This document shows, in pieces, positions 1-5,974 of a DNA stretch of 5,974 bases (within the stretch, counting starts at the first letter, position 1; each line of letters begins with the position of its first letter). The notes beneath the pieces were generated by a model. It was not told the DNA's origin. It worked only from the letters and a program-made list of their open reading frames with translations, and searched no databases. The position numbers and the translations under genes were made by a program. Source of the stretch: an uncultured Polaromonas sp. (GTDB lineage Bacteria; Pseudomonadota; Gammaproteobacteria; Burkholderiales; Burkholderiaceae); contig CAMLDT010000210.1 of the NCBI GenBank assembly GCA_946479075.1, forward strand, positions 1-5,974, in the 5' to 3' direction.

Positions 1-42
1 CTTGATCACAACACCGTCAATTGAGACGATCATTTTCGGCAT
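1..42 (-). CDS. FHA-domain protein, 5' end only (cut by window edge)
   Basis: Only the first 14 codons are present, reading MPKMIVSIDGVVIK on the minus strand; the rest lies beyond base 1. From memory this opening matches small FHA-domain proteins of Burkholderiales, where a beta strand of the fold begins at once and is followed by the phosphothreonine-binding loops. None of those loops is visible here, so the FHA call rests on the short N-terminus and on context: the two genes upstream encode a Ser/Thr kinase and a PP2C phosphatase, the usual partners of an FHA reader. The ATG at 42-40 is chosen because an AGGAG lies six bases upstream; an ATG three codons in (33-31) is less well placed. The gap to the phosphatase stop is 38 bases, with no terminator in it, which fits one operon. 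Confidence 0.6.
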   Translation of the reverse strand, partial: MPKMIVSIDGVVIK

Positions 43-48
43 GGCCGA

Positions 49-53
49 CTCCT
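49..53 (-). promoter_or_regulatory. Ribosome binding site of the FHA-type gene
   Basis: The minus strand reads AGGAG here, six bases before the ATG at 42. It is a near-ideal Shine-Dalgarno sequence and decides the start of the truncated gene. The phosphatase gene just upstream lacks such a site, so the third gene may be translated more independently than the second. Confidence 0.7.
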
Positions 54-80
54 GTGTGTTTTTTCTATTGCGTTCATCCG

Positions 81-866
81 CTACTTGCCCAACATCCTGG
101 ACAACAAACCGCGCCTGGCCGAAGCTTCCTTGACTTGCACCAGCAGCACGGAAATGTTGTCGCGCCCACCGGCGTTGTTGGCCGCTCCCACCAAAGCGCG
201 GGCCATCTGGTCCAGAGACTTCGACCCCAATAGAATAGCCGCAATCTCCTCATCGCCGATCATGTCCGACAGGCCATCGGAGCACATGAGGTAGATATCA
301 CCCAGTTCCACGCGATGTTCGTTGACTTCAAGCAACACCGCGTCCTCAACACCCAGCGCCCGGGTCACGAGATTCTTGTTCACCGATGTCAGTGCCTGCT
401 CGGGCGTAATCAGCCCCGCATCGATTTGCTCCTGGAGCAGGGAGTGGTCCTTGGTGATCTGTTGAAGTTGCCCTCCCCGCAAACGATAACAGCGTGAATC
501 GCCGATATGGCCCAACATCAGCCGGTTGCCCTGAAACACGCCAACCACCAGCGTGGTACCCATGCCAGAGTATTGGGGATTGGAATTGGCGGCGTTGAAA
601 ATGGAGTGGTTGGCGTTTTCGACGCAAATTTCCATCGCACGCCGTACTTCCTTGGAATTGGCGTGTTTGCCCGCCTGCGACAGCCAGCGCGCCAATTCTG
701 ACTTGATGAATGCGGTGGCCATGCCGCTGGCAATTTCGCCTGCGTTGTACCCCCCCATGCCATCGGCCAGGATGCAAAGGTTGGTCGCGGCGTCAAACGT
801 GAGCGCATCCTCGTTGTTGTCCCGGGTCAGACCTGGATCGGTCTGCGTGCAAATCTCGTAATTCAT
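81..866 (-). CDS. PP2C-type Ser/Thr protein phosphatase (PppA/Stp1-like)
   Basis: This is a complete 261-residue cytoplasmic, metal-dependent (Mn/Mg) phosphatase that removes phosphate from Ser and Thr. The PP2C motifs occur in order: TDPGLTRDNNED at residues 9-20, ADGMGG at 34-39 (metal ligand D35), GMGTT at 101-105, GHIGDSR at 119-125 (D122), DHS at 140-142, SDG at 196-198 (D197) and GGRDN at 233-237 (D236). The length is normal for single-domain bacterial PP2C enzymes, and no signal peptide or membrane segment is seen. The start at 866 puts the first conserved motif at residue 9, as expected for the family. The upstream bases (AACAAAAAGCCCC) contain no Shine-Dalgarno sequence. The kinase stop codon is 11 bases away, so translation is probably coupled to the kinase. 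The likely role is to reverse phosphorylation made by that kinase; this is inferred from gene order. Confidence 0.93.
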   Translation of the reverse strand: MNYEICTQTDPGLTRDNNEDALTFDAATNLCILADGMGGYNAGEIASGMATAFIKSELARWLSQAGKHANSKEVRRAMEICVENANHSIFNAANSNPQYSGMGTTLVVGVFQGNRLMLGHIGDSRCYRLRGGQLQQITKDHSLLQEQIDAGLITPEQALTSVNKNLVTRALGVEDAVLLEVNEHRVELGDIYLMCSDGLSDMIGDEEIAAILLGSKSLDQMARALVGAANNAGGRDNISVLLVQVKEASARRGLLSRMLGK

Positions 867-877
867 GGGGCTTTTTG

Positions 878-3571
878 TTATGGCTTCAAATTGCTGTCGG
901 CATGGCCTGCCGAAGCGTCATGGGGTGGGTGGGTTGCAATCTTTTGGTCAAACACGGGCGCGTTGTGCGGGGAAAGCAAGGACGTTTTCTCAAAATCACC
1001 GGTTGCATCGCGCCCCGTCCCCGCCGCATTGCGGGAACTTGAGGGTTCGTCGGCCAGTGCAGACATCACTGCGCGCACCTCTGCGGCAAACTGATCGCCA
1101 TCCTGGTAGCGGGCCTCATGACTTTTGGCTAGCGCCCGGGCCACCACATCGGCCAGTTGCAAGGACAGCTCCGGCCTGATGACACGGATATCTGGCGCTG
1201 ATTCGTTGGCGATCTTGTACATCAGCTCGGCCATCGACTCACCGCGGAAAGGCAGGACCCCCGCGAGCATCTGGAACAGCATCACCCCCAGCGAATACAA
1301 ATCTGATCGTCCGTCCACTTTCTTGCCGGCGATCTGTTCGGGCGACATGAAACTGGGGGTTCCCAACACCATGCCGGTTTTGGTCTTGCTGGAATCGGTG
1401 ATCCGCGCGATGCCGAAATCAGTCACCTTGACGGTATCGGTGGCAGGGTCGTACATGATGTTGGCCGGCTTGATGTCCCGGTGCACCACGTTTTGCTTGT
1501 GCGCATACGCCAGGGCTTCTGCCACACGTGCCACGATCGAAAGAACTTGGGGAACCGGCAGCAGCTGGCCGTCCTTGGTCACATCCGCCAAGTCCTTGCC
1601 CTTGAGGAATTCCATCGCGATATAGGCCAGATCGTGTTCTTCTCCGGCATCAAAAATGGTCACAATGTTCTGGTGCTGCAGGCGGCCGGCCGTCTCGGCC
1701 TCCCTGAAAAAGCGCTCCCGCGCATCGGCCAGCTCGTCGCCTTCAAACTCCTGGCTCAGCGCCATGGTCTTGATGGCGACCACCCGGCCGATCTTCGGGT
1801 CCTTGCCCAGATAAACCACGCCCATCGCGCCTTTGCCCAGTTCCTTTTCAACCTGATAGCGACCCAGCATGGGTTTTTCAACACCGCCACCGTCGAGCAG
1901 CAGCGTCCCGCCCGGGTGGGCTCCGCCGCCGCCAAGAATCACGGTCTCCGACAGGTTTTTGGCACGATTGAGTTTGGCCTGCAGATCCTTGTGGTTCTTG
2001 TTGTAGGCGGCCATGTATTCATAAACAGCCTGTGCCTTGTTGAACTGGCGCTTGCGTTCAAAATCGAGCGCCAGATTGTTCAGGTTGTCCATCAGCGCAT
2101 CGGTAAACGGCACGCGGCGGAAGCGGTCAAATGCCATGTCGAGCTGGCCCTGCCCCTGCAAGGCCAGGCCCATCATCCGGCTGGTCTCGGCAGACTCTTC
2201 ATCTGAGCGCATCTTGCCCGCTTCAGTCATCAGGAAGCGCTTGGTCGTCAAGGCCAGATGCCCAATCAGCAGCAACGCGGCAGGAAATACCAGCTTCAGC
2301 CAGGTTGCCGATGCCGACAAGAGGCTGAACTCGGCAATCAGCAGCAAGACGAAAAGGCCCAGCGTCACCAGGGCCGCCTTGCCCGCGGACAAGCGCGGCA
2401 GCCCCGCGATCAGGTAGGCGGCAACCAGCAGCAGCACGGCCAGCGTGGCCCAGGTCCCCCAGATCGGCTGGACAATGAAATGCTCGTTCAAGATGCTTGA
2501 TGTGATGTGGGCGATGGTTTCGGCCGGTGACAGGCCGGGCCCCGCAGGCGTCGGGAATTGCGTGCCCACCCCCGCTGCGGTCGCGCCAATAATCACGATC
2601 TTGTCGGTGTATTTGGTGGCAGGGATCTTCCCCGTCAACACATCGTAAAAAGAATCCACCGCAAAGGCGGGACGTCCATCACGCCCTTTGTAGAACTGCG
2701 GCAGCATCAGCGCGGCCTCGTCCGTGCCTATCTTCAACTTGCCGATCTGCACCGACTCCCCGTTGTTGAGGCGGATATCGCCCGCCTCCAGGTTCAGGCT
2801 CTTCATGGCGGTCAGCAAACTCATGGACGGTACGGCCTGACCGGCGTAATTGACCAGCAAAGGCTCCTGACGCACGGCCCCATCCACATCCTGAAGCTGG
2901 TTCAGGTGGGCGATACCCGCCGCGCTGTTGCCGACGATGGCAATGGGCTGCTGCCCACTGATCGCCGGCAAGGAAAAATTGCCACGATCTGGCACCGCAG
3001 TTTTGAGCGCATAGTCAGGCAAGGGGTCGAGCCGCCCCTGCGGCTCTCCGAGGACAAACACCGACGGCGTCAACACATTGCCGGCCCTGGCCATGCTCGC
3101 CCCCAGCCTGGCGTCGGTATCCAGCGCCGTTTCTGCCTCGGCAATGACTTTGCCGAGTTCCTCTGACAGTCCGCCCGGCGCAGCCGCCGGGTCTGCCGGT
3201 GCTCCCAGCAAGTCTTTCATCTTGCGGATGAAGACAAGGCCACGGTCGGTCTGCGGTTCGAAAAAGAAAACGGTGTGTGCGATGGTCCTGGCTTTGGCTG
3301 CGGCCAGTTTGTCGATCAGCTGTGCGTGAATGTCACGCGGCCAGGGCCAGCGGCCGATGTTGGCAATGCTCTGGTCATCAATGGCGATGATGGCAATGCG
3401 ATCCGAAGGCTGGCGCGAGGTGCTGGTGCTGGCAAAGTCGTAGTAGCGGCGCTCCAGCGTGCCAAAAAGGTCGGTCGCGCCATGCAGAACAAGGACGGCC
3501 AGCACAACCAGGACGCCAACAAACCAGTCCGCCCGCCAGAATTGCCTGCGCCTATTTGATGATGTGGCCAC
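878..3571 (-). CDS. CHASE2-domain transmembrane Ser/Thr protein kinase
   Basis: This 897-residue membrane receptor kinase begins with a basic tail and a membrane helix at about 17-33. A CHASE2-type extracytoplasmic sensor follows at about 40-365 (IAIIAIDDQSI at 59-69, IVIIGATAAGVG at 325-336). Three more helices lie near 372-390, 396-417 and 423-441. Four helices place both ends in the cytoplasm. A helical, TPR-like stretch (about 465-535) and a Gly-rich linker (547-563) lead to a Hanks-type kinase domain at about 571-835. It has the Gly loop GKGAMG (579-584), VAIK with K601, probable helix-C E624, HRDIKPAN (697-704, base D699), DFG (718-720) and SPE (743-745), so it should be active. The 60-residue tail is polar and probably disordered. 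The start is GTG at 3571: an in-frame TGA lies at 3601-3599 with no other start codon between, and a weak AAGGG precedes it. It appears to be the first gene of an operon with the phosphatase. The ligand is unknown. Confidence 0.93.
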   Translation of the reverse strand: MATSSNRRRQFWRADWFVGVLVVLAVLVLHGATDLFGTLERRYYDFASTSTSRQPSDRIAIIAIDDQSIANIGRWPWPRDIHAQLIDKLAAAKARTIAHTVFFFEPQTDRGLVFIRKMKDLLGAPADPAAAPGGLSEELGKVIAEAETALDTDARLGASMARAGNVLTPSVFVLGEPQGRLDPLPDYALKTAVPDRGNFSLPAISGQQPIAIVGNSAAGIAHLNQLQDVDGAVRQEPLLVNYAGQAVPSMSLLTAMKSLNLEAGDIRLNNGESVQIGKLKIGTDEAALMLPQFYKGRDGRPAFAVDSFYDVLTGKIPATKYTDKIVIIGATAAGVGTQFPTPAGPGLSPAETIAHITSSILNEHFIVQPIWGTWATLAVLLLVAAYLIAGLPRLSAGKAALVTLGLFVLLLIAEFSLLSASATWLKLVFPAALLLIGHLALTTKRFLMTEAGKMRSDEESAETSRMMGLALQGQGQLDMAFDRFRRVPFTDALMDNLNNLALDFERKRQFNKAQAVYEYMAAYNKNHKDLQAKLNRAKNLSETVILGGGGAHPGGTLLLDGGGVEKPMLGRYQVEKELGKGAMGVVYLGKDPKIGRVVAIKTMALSQEFEGDELADARERFFREAETAGRLQHQNIVTIFDAGEEHDLAYIAMEFLKGKDLADVTKDGQLLPVPQVLSIVARVAEALAYAHKQNVVHRDIKPANIMYDPATDTVKVTDFGIARITDSSKTKTGMVLGTPSFMSPEQIAGKKVDGRSDLYSLGVMLFQMLAGVLPFRGESMAELMYKIANESAPDIRVIRPELSLQLADVVARALAKSHEARYQDGDQFAAEVRAVMSALADEPSSSRNAAGTGRDATGDFEKTSLLSPHNAPVFDQKIATHPPHDASAGHADSNLKP

Positions 3572-3646
3572 TTCCCGCCCTTTGTCCTGATTCGCTCTTC
3601 ATACCCGCTCGCACCGATTTGGTCGCGCTACCAGCCCACCGGCCCC

Positions 3647-3663
3647 GTTACATAGCGGTTACA
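3647..3663. promoter_or_regulatory. GTTACA direct repeat, possible regulator site
   Basis: The plus strand reads GTTACA-TAGCG-GTTACA, two perfect hexamers at an 11-base period (TGTAAC twice on the minus strand). One helical turn between direct half-sites is typical of OmpR/PhoB-type response regulators, which bind as head-to-tail dimers. The repeat lies 76 bases upstream of the kinase GTG, in a spacer whose only downstream gene is the kinase. A looser GTTAAC occurs at 3682-3687. The repeat is seen directly; its function and the regulator are inferred. Confidence 0.35.
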
Positions 3664-3686
3664 AATCCCCCGTCTGCGGACGTTAA
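3658..3686 (-). promoter_or_regulatory. Candidate sigma70 promoter of the kinase operon
   Basis: On the minus strand, TTAACG (3686-3681) and TGTAAC (3663-3658) each match four of six bases of the -35 and -10 consensus and are 17 bases apart. The -10 element would coincide with one copy of the GTTACA repeat, so a protein bound there could block or modulate it. The elements are weak and other choices in this spacer are possible. Confidence 0.25.
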
Positions 3687-3777
3687 CAGAGGCCATGAAC
3701 CCGGACAAGGGACTTTTGCACAGGCGCTTGCCCATTTGTTGTTATTAAGTAGTAAAGGCAAAGCAGCCCCGGACAAC

Positions 3778-3803
3778 AAAAAACCCGGGGCTTCCCCCGG
3801 GTT
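3778..3803 (-). terminator. Rho-independent terminator of the TerC-family gene
   Basis: A perfect 9-base stem pairs AACCCGGGG (3782-3790) with CCCCGGGTT (3795-3803) around a four-base loop. On the minus strand the stem is followed by a run of six T (3783-3778, partly shared with the stem base) and then GTTG. It starts 50 bases after the TerC-family stop codon. It should separate that gene from the kinase operon downstream. Confidence 0.85.
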
Positions 3804-3832
3804 CGCAATGGCCGATCAAGGCGGCTGAGGTG

Positions 3833-3850
3833 CCCGGGACTCGCCCCGGG
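3833..3850. repeat. CCCGGG repeat just after the TerC-family stop codon
   Basis: CCCGGG occurs at 3833-3838 and again at 3845-3850, separated by six bases. As CCCGGG is its own reverse complement, the two copies can pair as a GC-rich hairpin. No T run follows, so it is not a terminator by itself; it might help shield the mRNA 3' end or support the terminator 30 bases further on. The motif also forms the core of that terminator stem. Confidence 0.4.
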
Positions 3851-3853
3851 GGT

Positions 3854-4555
3854 TCAGGCCTCTTCGGCCGGGCCCTGGTTCCGCTTTTGAAGATAGGTGC
3901 CGAGTGCCACCACCAGAATGGCTCCCGCAATACCGCCCATGGTCACCATTTGCTCACTCATGGCGCCAAAACGCGCAGTGACCGCCGGGTCGGTGAGCAG
4001 CATCTCGCCGGCCAGAAAGCCCAGCAAGGCGGCACCAATGGTGATGATGATGGGAAAGCGCTCCATGACCTTGGTCAGCAAGGTCGCGCCAAACACAATC
4101 AGCGGGATGCTGACCAGCAGGCCGAGGATCAGCAGGGGCAGGTTGCCCTTGGCCGCTGCGGCCACCGCCAGCACGTTGTCCAGGCTCATGACCAGATCGG
4201 CCAGCAGGATGGTTCGGATCGCCGCCGCCATGCCGCTGATCTCCTTGCCGTGATCGTCCCCCTCGTCTTCACCTTTGAGCAGGTCCACGCCGATATAGAC
4301 CAGCAACACGGCACCGACCACTTTCAGGTAGGGCAGGGTCAGCAACTGGATGGCGACAATCGTCAGGATGATGCGCATGATGATCGCAGCGGCACTCCCC
4401 CAGAAAATCGCCTTGTTGCGCTGACGCGGCTCAAGCGTTCTGGCCGCCATGGCGATCACCACGGCGTTATCGCCGGACAGCACGATGTTGGCGATCATGA
4501 TGGAGCCAAAAGCGCTCCAGAAGAGGGGAGACGTGAAGTCGAGTCCGAAAAACAT
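3854..4555 (-). CDS. TerC/YjbE-family integral membrane protein (likely metal exporter)
   Basis: This is a complete 233-residue inner-membrane protein with about seven hydrophobic segments. It shows the two family signatures: NIVLSGDNAVVIA at residues 23-35 (D29, N30) and DLVMSLDNVLAVA at 120-132 (D120, D126, N127). Acidic and Asn residues inside membrane helices suggest cation binding. An acidic loop (EDEGDDHGKE, about 96-105) separates the two halves. Length and layout fit the YjbE subgroup, whose relatives (including E. coli Alx) are linked to manganese export or metal loading of secreted proteins; the substrate here is not established. Tellurite resistance, implied by the TerC name, should not be assumed. 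The ATG at 4555 has AGGAG five bases upstream (4565-4561). The gene is probably a single unit, with a terminator after it and a hairpin 20 bases before its start. Confidence 0.9.
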   Translation of the reverse strand: MFFGLDFTSPLFWSAFGSIMIANIVLSGDNAVVIAMAARTLEPRQRNKAIFWGSAAAIIMRIILTIVAIQLLTLPYLKVVGAVLLVYIGVDLLKGEDEGDDHGKEISGMAAAIRTILLADLVMSLDNVLAVAAAAKGNLPLLILGLLVSIPLIVFGATLLTKVMERFPIIITIGAALLGFLAGEMLLTDPAVTARFGAMSEQMVTMGGIAGAILVVALGTYLQKRNQGPAEEA

Positions 4556-4575
4556 GGCAGCTCCTGTTATGAATT

Positions 4576-4602
4576 AAAAAAAGCGCCGGAAAGCGCTTTT
4601 TT
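4576..4602 (-). terminator. Hairpin with A/T flanks: sucCD terminator or TerC-gene leader hairpin
   Basis: AAAAAAGCGC (4577-4586) pairs with GCGCTTTTTT (4593-4602) around a six-base loop. On the minus strand a run of seven T (4582-4576) follows the GCGC core, giving the form of a rho-independent terminator, though the GC core is only four pairs. The A/T symmetry would also allow it to work on the plus strand. It lies 109 bases after the sucD stop and ends 20 bases before the TerC-family ATG. It therefore either ends sucCD transcripts, or, if the TerC gene starts transcription upstream of it, acts within that gene's leader. Confidence 0.65.
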
Positions 4603-4645
4603 GTTTTTGGAGAGTCTAAGCCGCAACGTGGCGGCGAGGATCGGT

Positions 4646-4675
4646 ATTACTGCTTACGCGCTTGACCGGGGTCAA
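4646..4675 (-). promoter_or_regulatory. Candidate promoter of the TerC-family gene
   Basis: On the minus strand TTGACC (4675-4670) matches five of six -35 bases, and AGTAAT (4651-4646) matches four of six -10 bases, with 18 bases between. Transcription would begin near 4639, giving a leader of roughly 85 bases that includes the hairpin at 4602-4576. The -35 lies inside an inverted repeat. This is a by-eye assignment. Confidence 0.35.
4662..4675. repeat. Perfect inverted repeat TTGACC-GG-GGTCAA
   Basis: Two six-base arms flank a two-base centre, in the sucD to TerC-gene spacer. The arm TTGACC is also the candidate -35 on the minus strand, so the element could be an operator. A plus-strand run of five T directly after it (4676-4680) makes it look like a short terminator on that strand, but no gene is read in that direction. 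Confidence 0.4.
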
Positions 4676-4711
4676 TTTTTCGCGAAACGCAGGGTCATGC
4701 CACTCCGGATC

Positions 4712-5605
4712 TCAGAGCAGCGCCTTGAGCAGTTTGGCCATTTCGGAAGGGTCACGCGTCACCGTGAAGCCGCAGGCTTCCATGATCTCAAGCTTGGCGT
4801 CAGCCGTGTCGGCACCGCCGGAAATCAGCGCACCGGCGTGGCCCATGCGTTTGCCAGCCGGTGCGGTCACGCCGGCGATGAAGCCGACGATGGGCTTTTT
4901 CATGTTGGCCTTGCACCACTGCGCCGCTTCGGCTTCGTCGGGTCCGCCGATCTCACCGATCATGATGACGGCATCCGTGTCCGGATCGTCGTTGAACGCT
5001 TTCATCACGTCGATGTGCTTGAGTCCGTTGATCGGGTCGCCACCAATGCCGACGGCGCTGGACTGCCCCAGGCCGATTTCGGTCAACTGCGCCACCGCTT
5101 CATAGGTCAGCGTACCGGAACGGCTGACCACGCCGATGCGGCCCTTGCGGTGGATGTGGCCGGGCATGATGCCAATCTTGATTTCGTCGGGCGTGATCAG
5201 GCCGGGGCAATTGGGGCCCAGCAGCAGGGTTTTCTTGCCGCCGGCGGCTTCCTTGGCCTTCATGCGGTTGCGCACTTCCAGCATGTCGCGCACCGGGATG
5301 CCTTCGGTGATGCAGATCGCCATGTCGAGGTTGGCCTCGACAGCTTCCCAGATCGCGGCGGCGGCGCCGGCGGGCGGCACATAAATCACCGACACCGTGG
5401 CGCCGGTGGCCTTGGCGGCCTCGGTCACGTTGGCATAAATCGGGATGCCTTCGAAGTCTTCGCCGGCCTTTTTCGGGTTCACGCCGGCGACGAAACATTC
5501 CTTGCCGTTCGCGTAGTCGCGGCACATGCGGGTGTGGAACTGTCCGGTCTTGCCGGTGATGCCCTGCGTGATGACTTTGGTGTTTTTGTTGATGTAGATC
5601 GACAT
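4712..5605 (-). CDS. sucD: Succinyl-CoA synthetase (ADP-forming) alpha subunit
   Basis: SucD pairs with SucC to convert succinyl-CoA, ADP (or GDP) and phosphate to succinate, CoA and ATP (or GTP) in the TCA cycle, in the cytoplasm. The complete 297-residue protein is close to the usual 290. An N-terminal CoA-binding Rossmann domain carries [12 protein letters not shown] (14-25). GPNCPG lies at 130-135 and SRSGTLTYE at 161-169. The phosphohistidine loop [14 protein letters not shown] (251-264) contains the catalytic histidine H256, matching His246 of the E. coli enzyme. The ATG at 5605 follows AGGAG (5617-5613) by seven bases. The sucC stop is only 15 bases upstream, so the genes are cotranscribed and subunit output is matched. 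Nothing unusual is seen. Confidence 0.98.
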   Translation of the reverse strand: MSIYINKNTKVITQGITGKTGQFHTRMCRDYANGKECFVAGVNPKKAGEDFEGIPIYANVTEAAKATGATVSVIYVPPAGAAAAIWEAVEANLDMAICITEGIPVRDMLEVRNRMKAKEAAGGKKTLLLGPNCPGLITPDEIKIGIMPGHIHRKGRIGVVSRSGTLTYEAVAQLTEIGLGQSSAVGIGGDPINGLKHIDVMKAFNDDPDTDAVIMIGEIGGPDEAEAAQWCKANMKKPIVGFIAGVTAPAGKRMGHAGALISGGADTADAKLEIMEACGFTVTRDPSEMAKLLKALL

Positions 5606-5620
5606 GGTGGTTCTCCTGGC

Positions 5621-5974
<354 letters not shown>

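Noticed and set aside
1481..2206. Long plus-strand open frame of 241 codons inside the kinase gene
   Set aside because: It is antisense to the kinase membrane and catalytic regions, which carry all expected motifs; its translation resembles no family I know, and open antisense frames are common in GC-rich genes.
2558..3166. Plus-strand open frame of 202 codons inside the CHASE2 coding region
   Set aside because: It is antisense to a well-supported coding region, has no plausible start signal, and its translation is Arg/His/Gln-rich as expected from a reversed GC-rich gene.
3552..3602. Minus-strand 16-codon mini-ORF (ATG at 3602) overlapping the kinase start in another frame
   Set aside because: It could be a leader peptide, but it has no convincing ribosome binding site, and a 16-codon frame in GC-rich sequence is expected by chance.
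4556..4711. yybP-ykoY manganese riboswitch before the TerC-family gene
   Set aside because: The family association prompted a look, but the conserved GGGGAGUA-type and GCGAGACC-type loop sequences are not seen in the spacer; only a short hairpin and an inverted repeat are found.

Overview
The window comes from a GC-rich bacterial chromosome and looks betaproteobacterial, most likely Burkholderiales/Comamonadaceae. That placement is inferred from the protein wording of SucC, SucD and the YjbE/TerC-type protein, and from the opening residues of the FHA protein; no search was run. All recognisable genes lie on the minus strand, so transcription runs from the high-coordinate end to the low one. 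Base composition is uniform, and I see no mobile element, CRISPR array, tRNA or rRNA.

In transcription order: (1) 5974-4712 holds the 3' part of sucC followed by complete sucD. These encode the beta and alpha subunits of succinyl-CoA synthetase, a TCA-cycle enzyme. (2) 4711-4556 is a 156-base spacer with an inverted repeat TTGACC-GG-GGTCAA, a possible promoter, and a hairpin flanked by A/T runs. The hairpin probably ends sucCD but sits only 20 bases before the next start codon. (3) 4555-3854 is a TerC/YjbE-family membrane protein. (4) 3853-3572 is a 282-base spacer holding a good rho-independent terminator for the TerC gene, then a GTTACA direct repeat at 11-base period and a weak candidate promoter. 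(5) 3571-1 is a signalling operon: a large membrane Ser/Thr kinase with an extracytoplasmic CHASE2 sensor (897 aa), a PP2C-type phosphatase (261 aa) 11 bases downstream, and the first 14 codons of a gene that appears to encode an FHA-domain protein, cut off by the window edge.

The third region is the one most worth attention. Kinase, phosphatase and phosphothreonine reader appear to be encoded together, which suggests a self-contained writer, eraser and reader of Ser/Thr phosphorylation. Its input would be whatever the CHASE2 domain senses outside the inner membrane. The individual families are known; the signal, the substrates and the control of the operon are not visible from the sequence. 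sucCD and the TerC gene appear to be separate transcription units with unrelated jobs.
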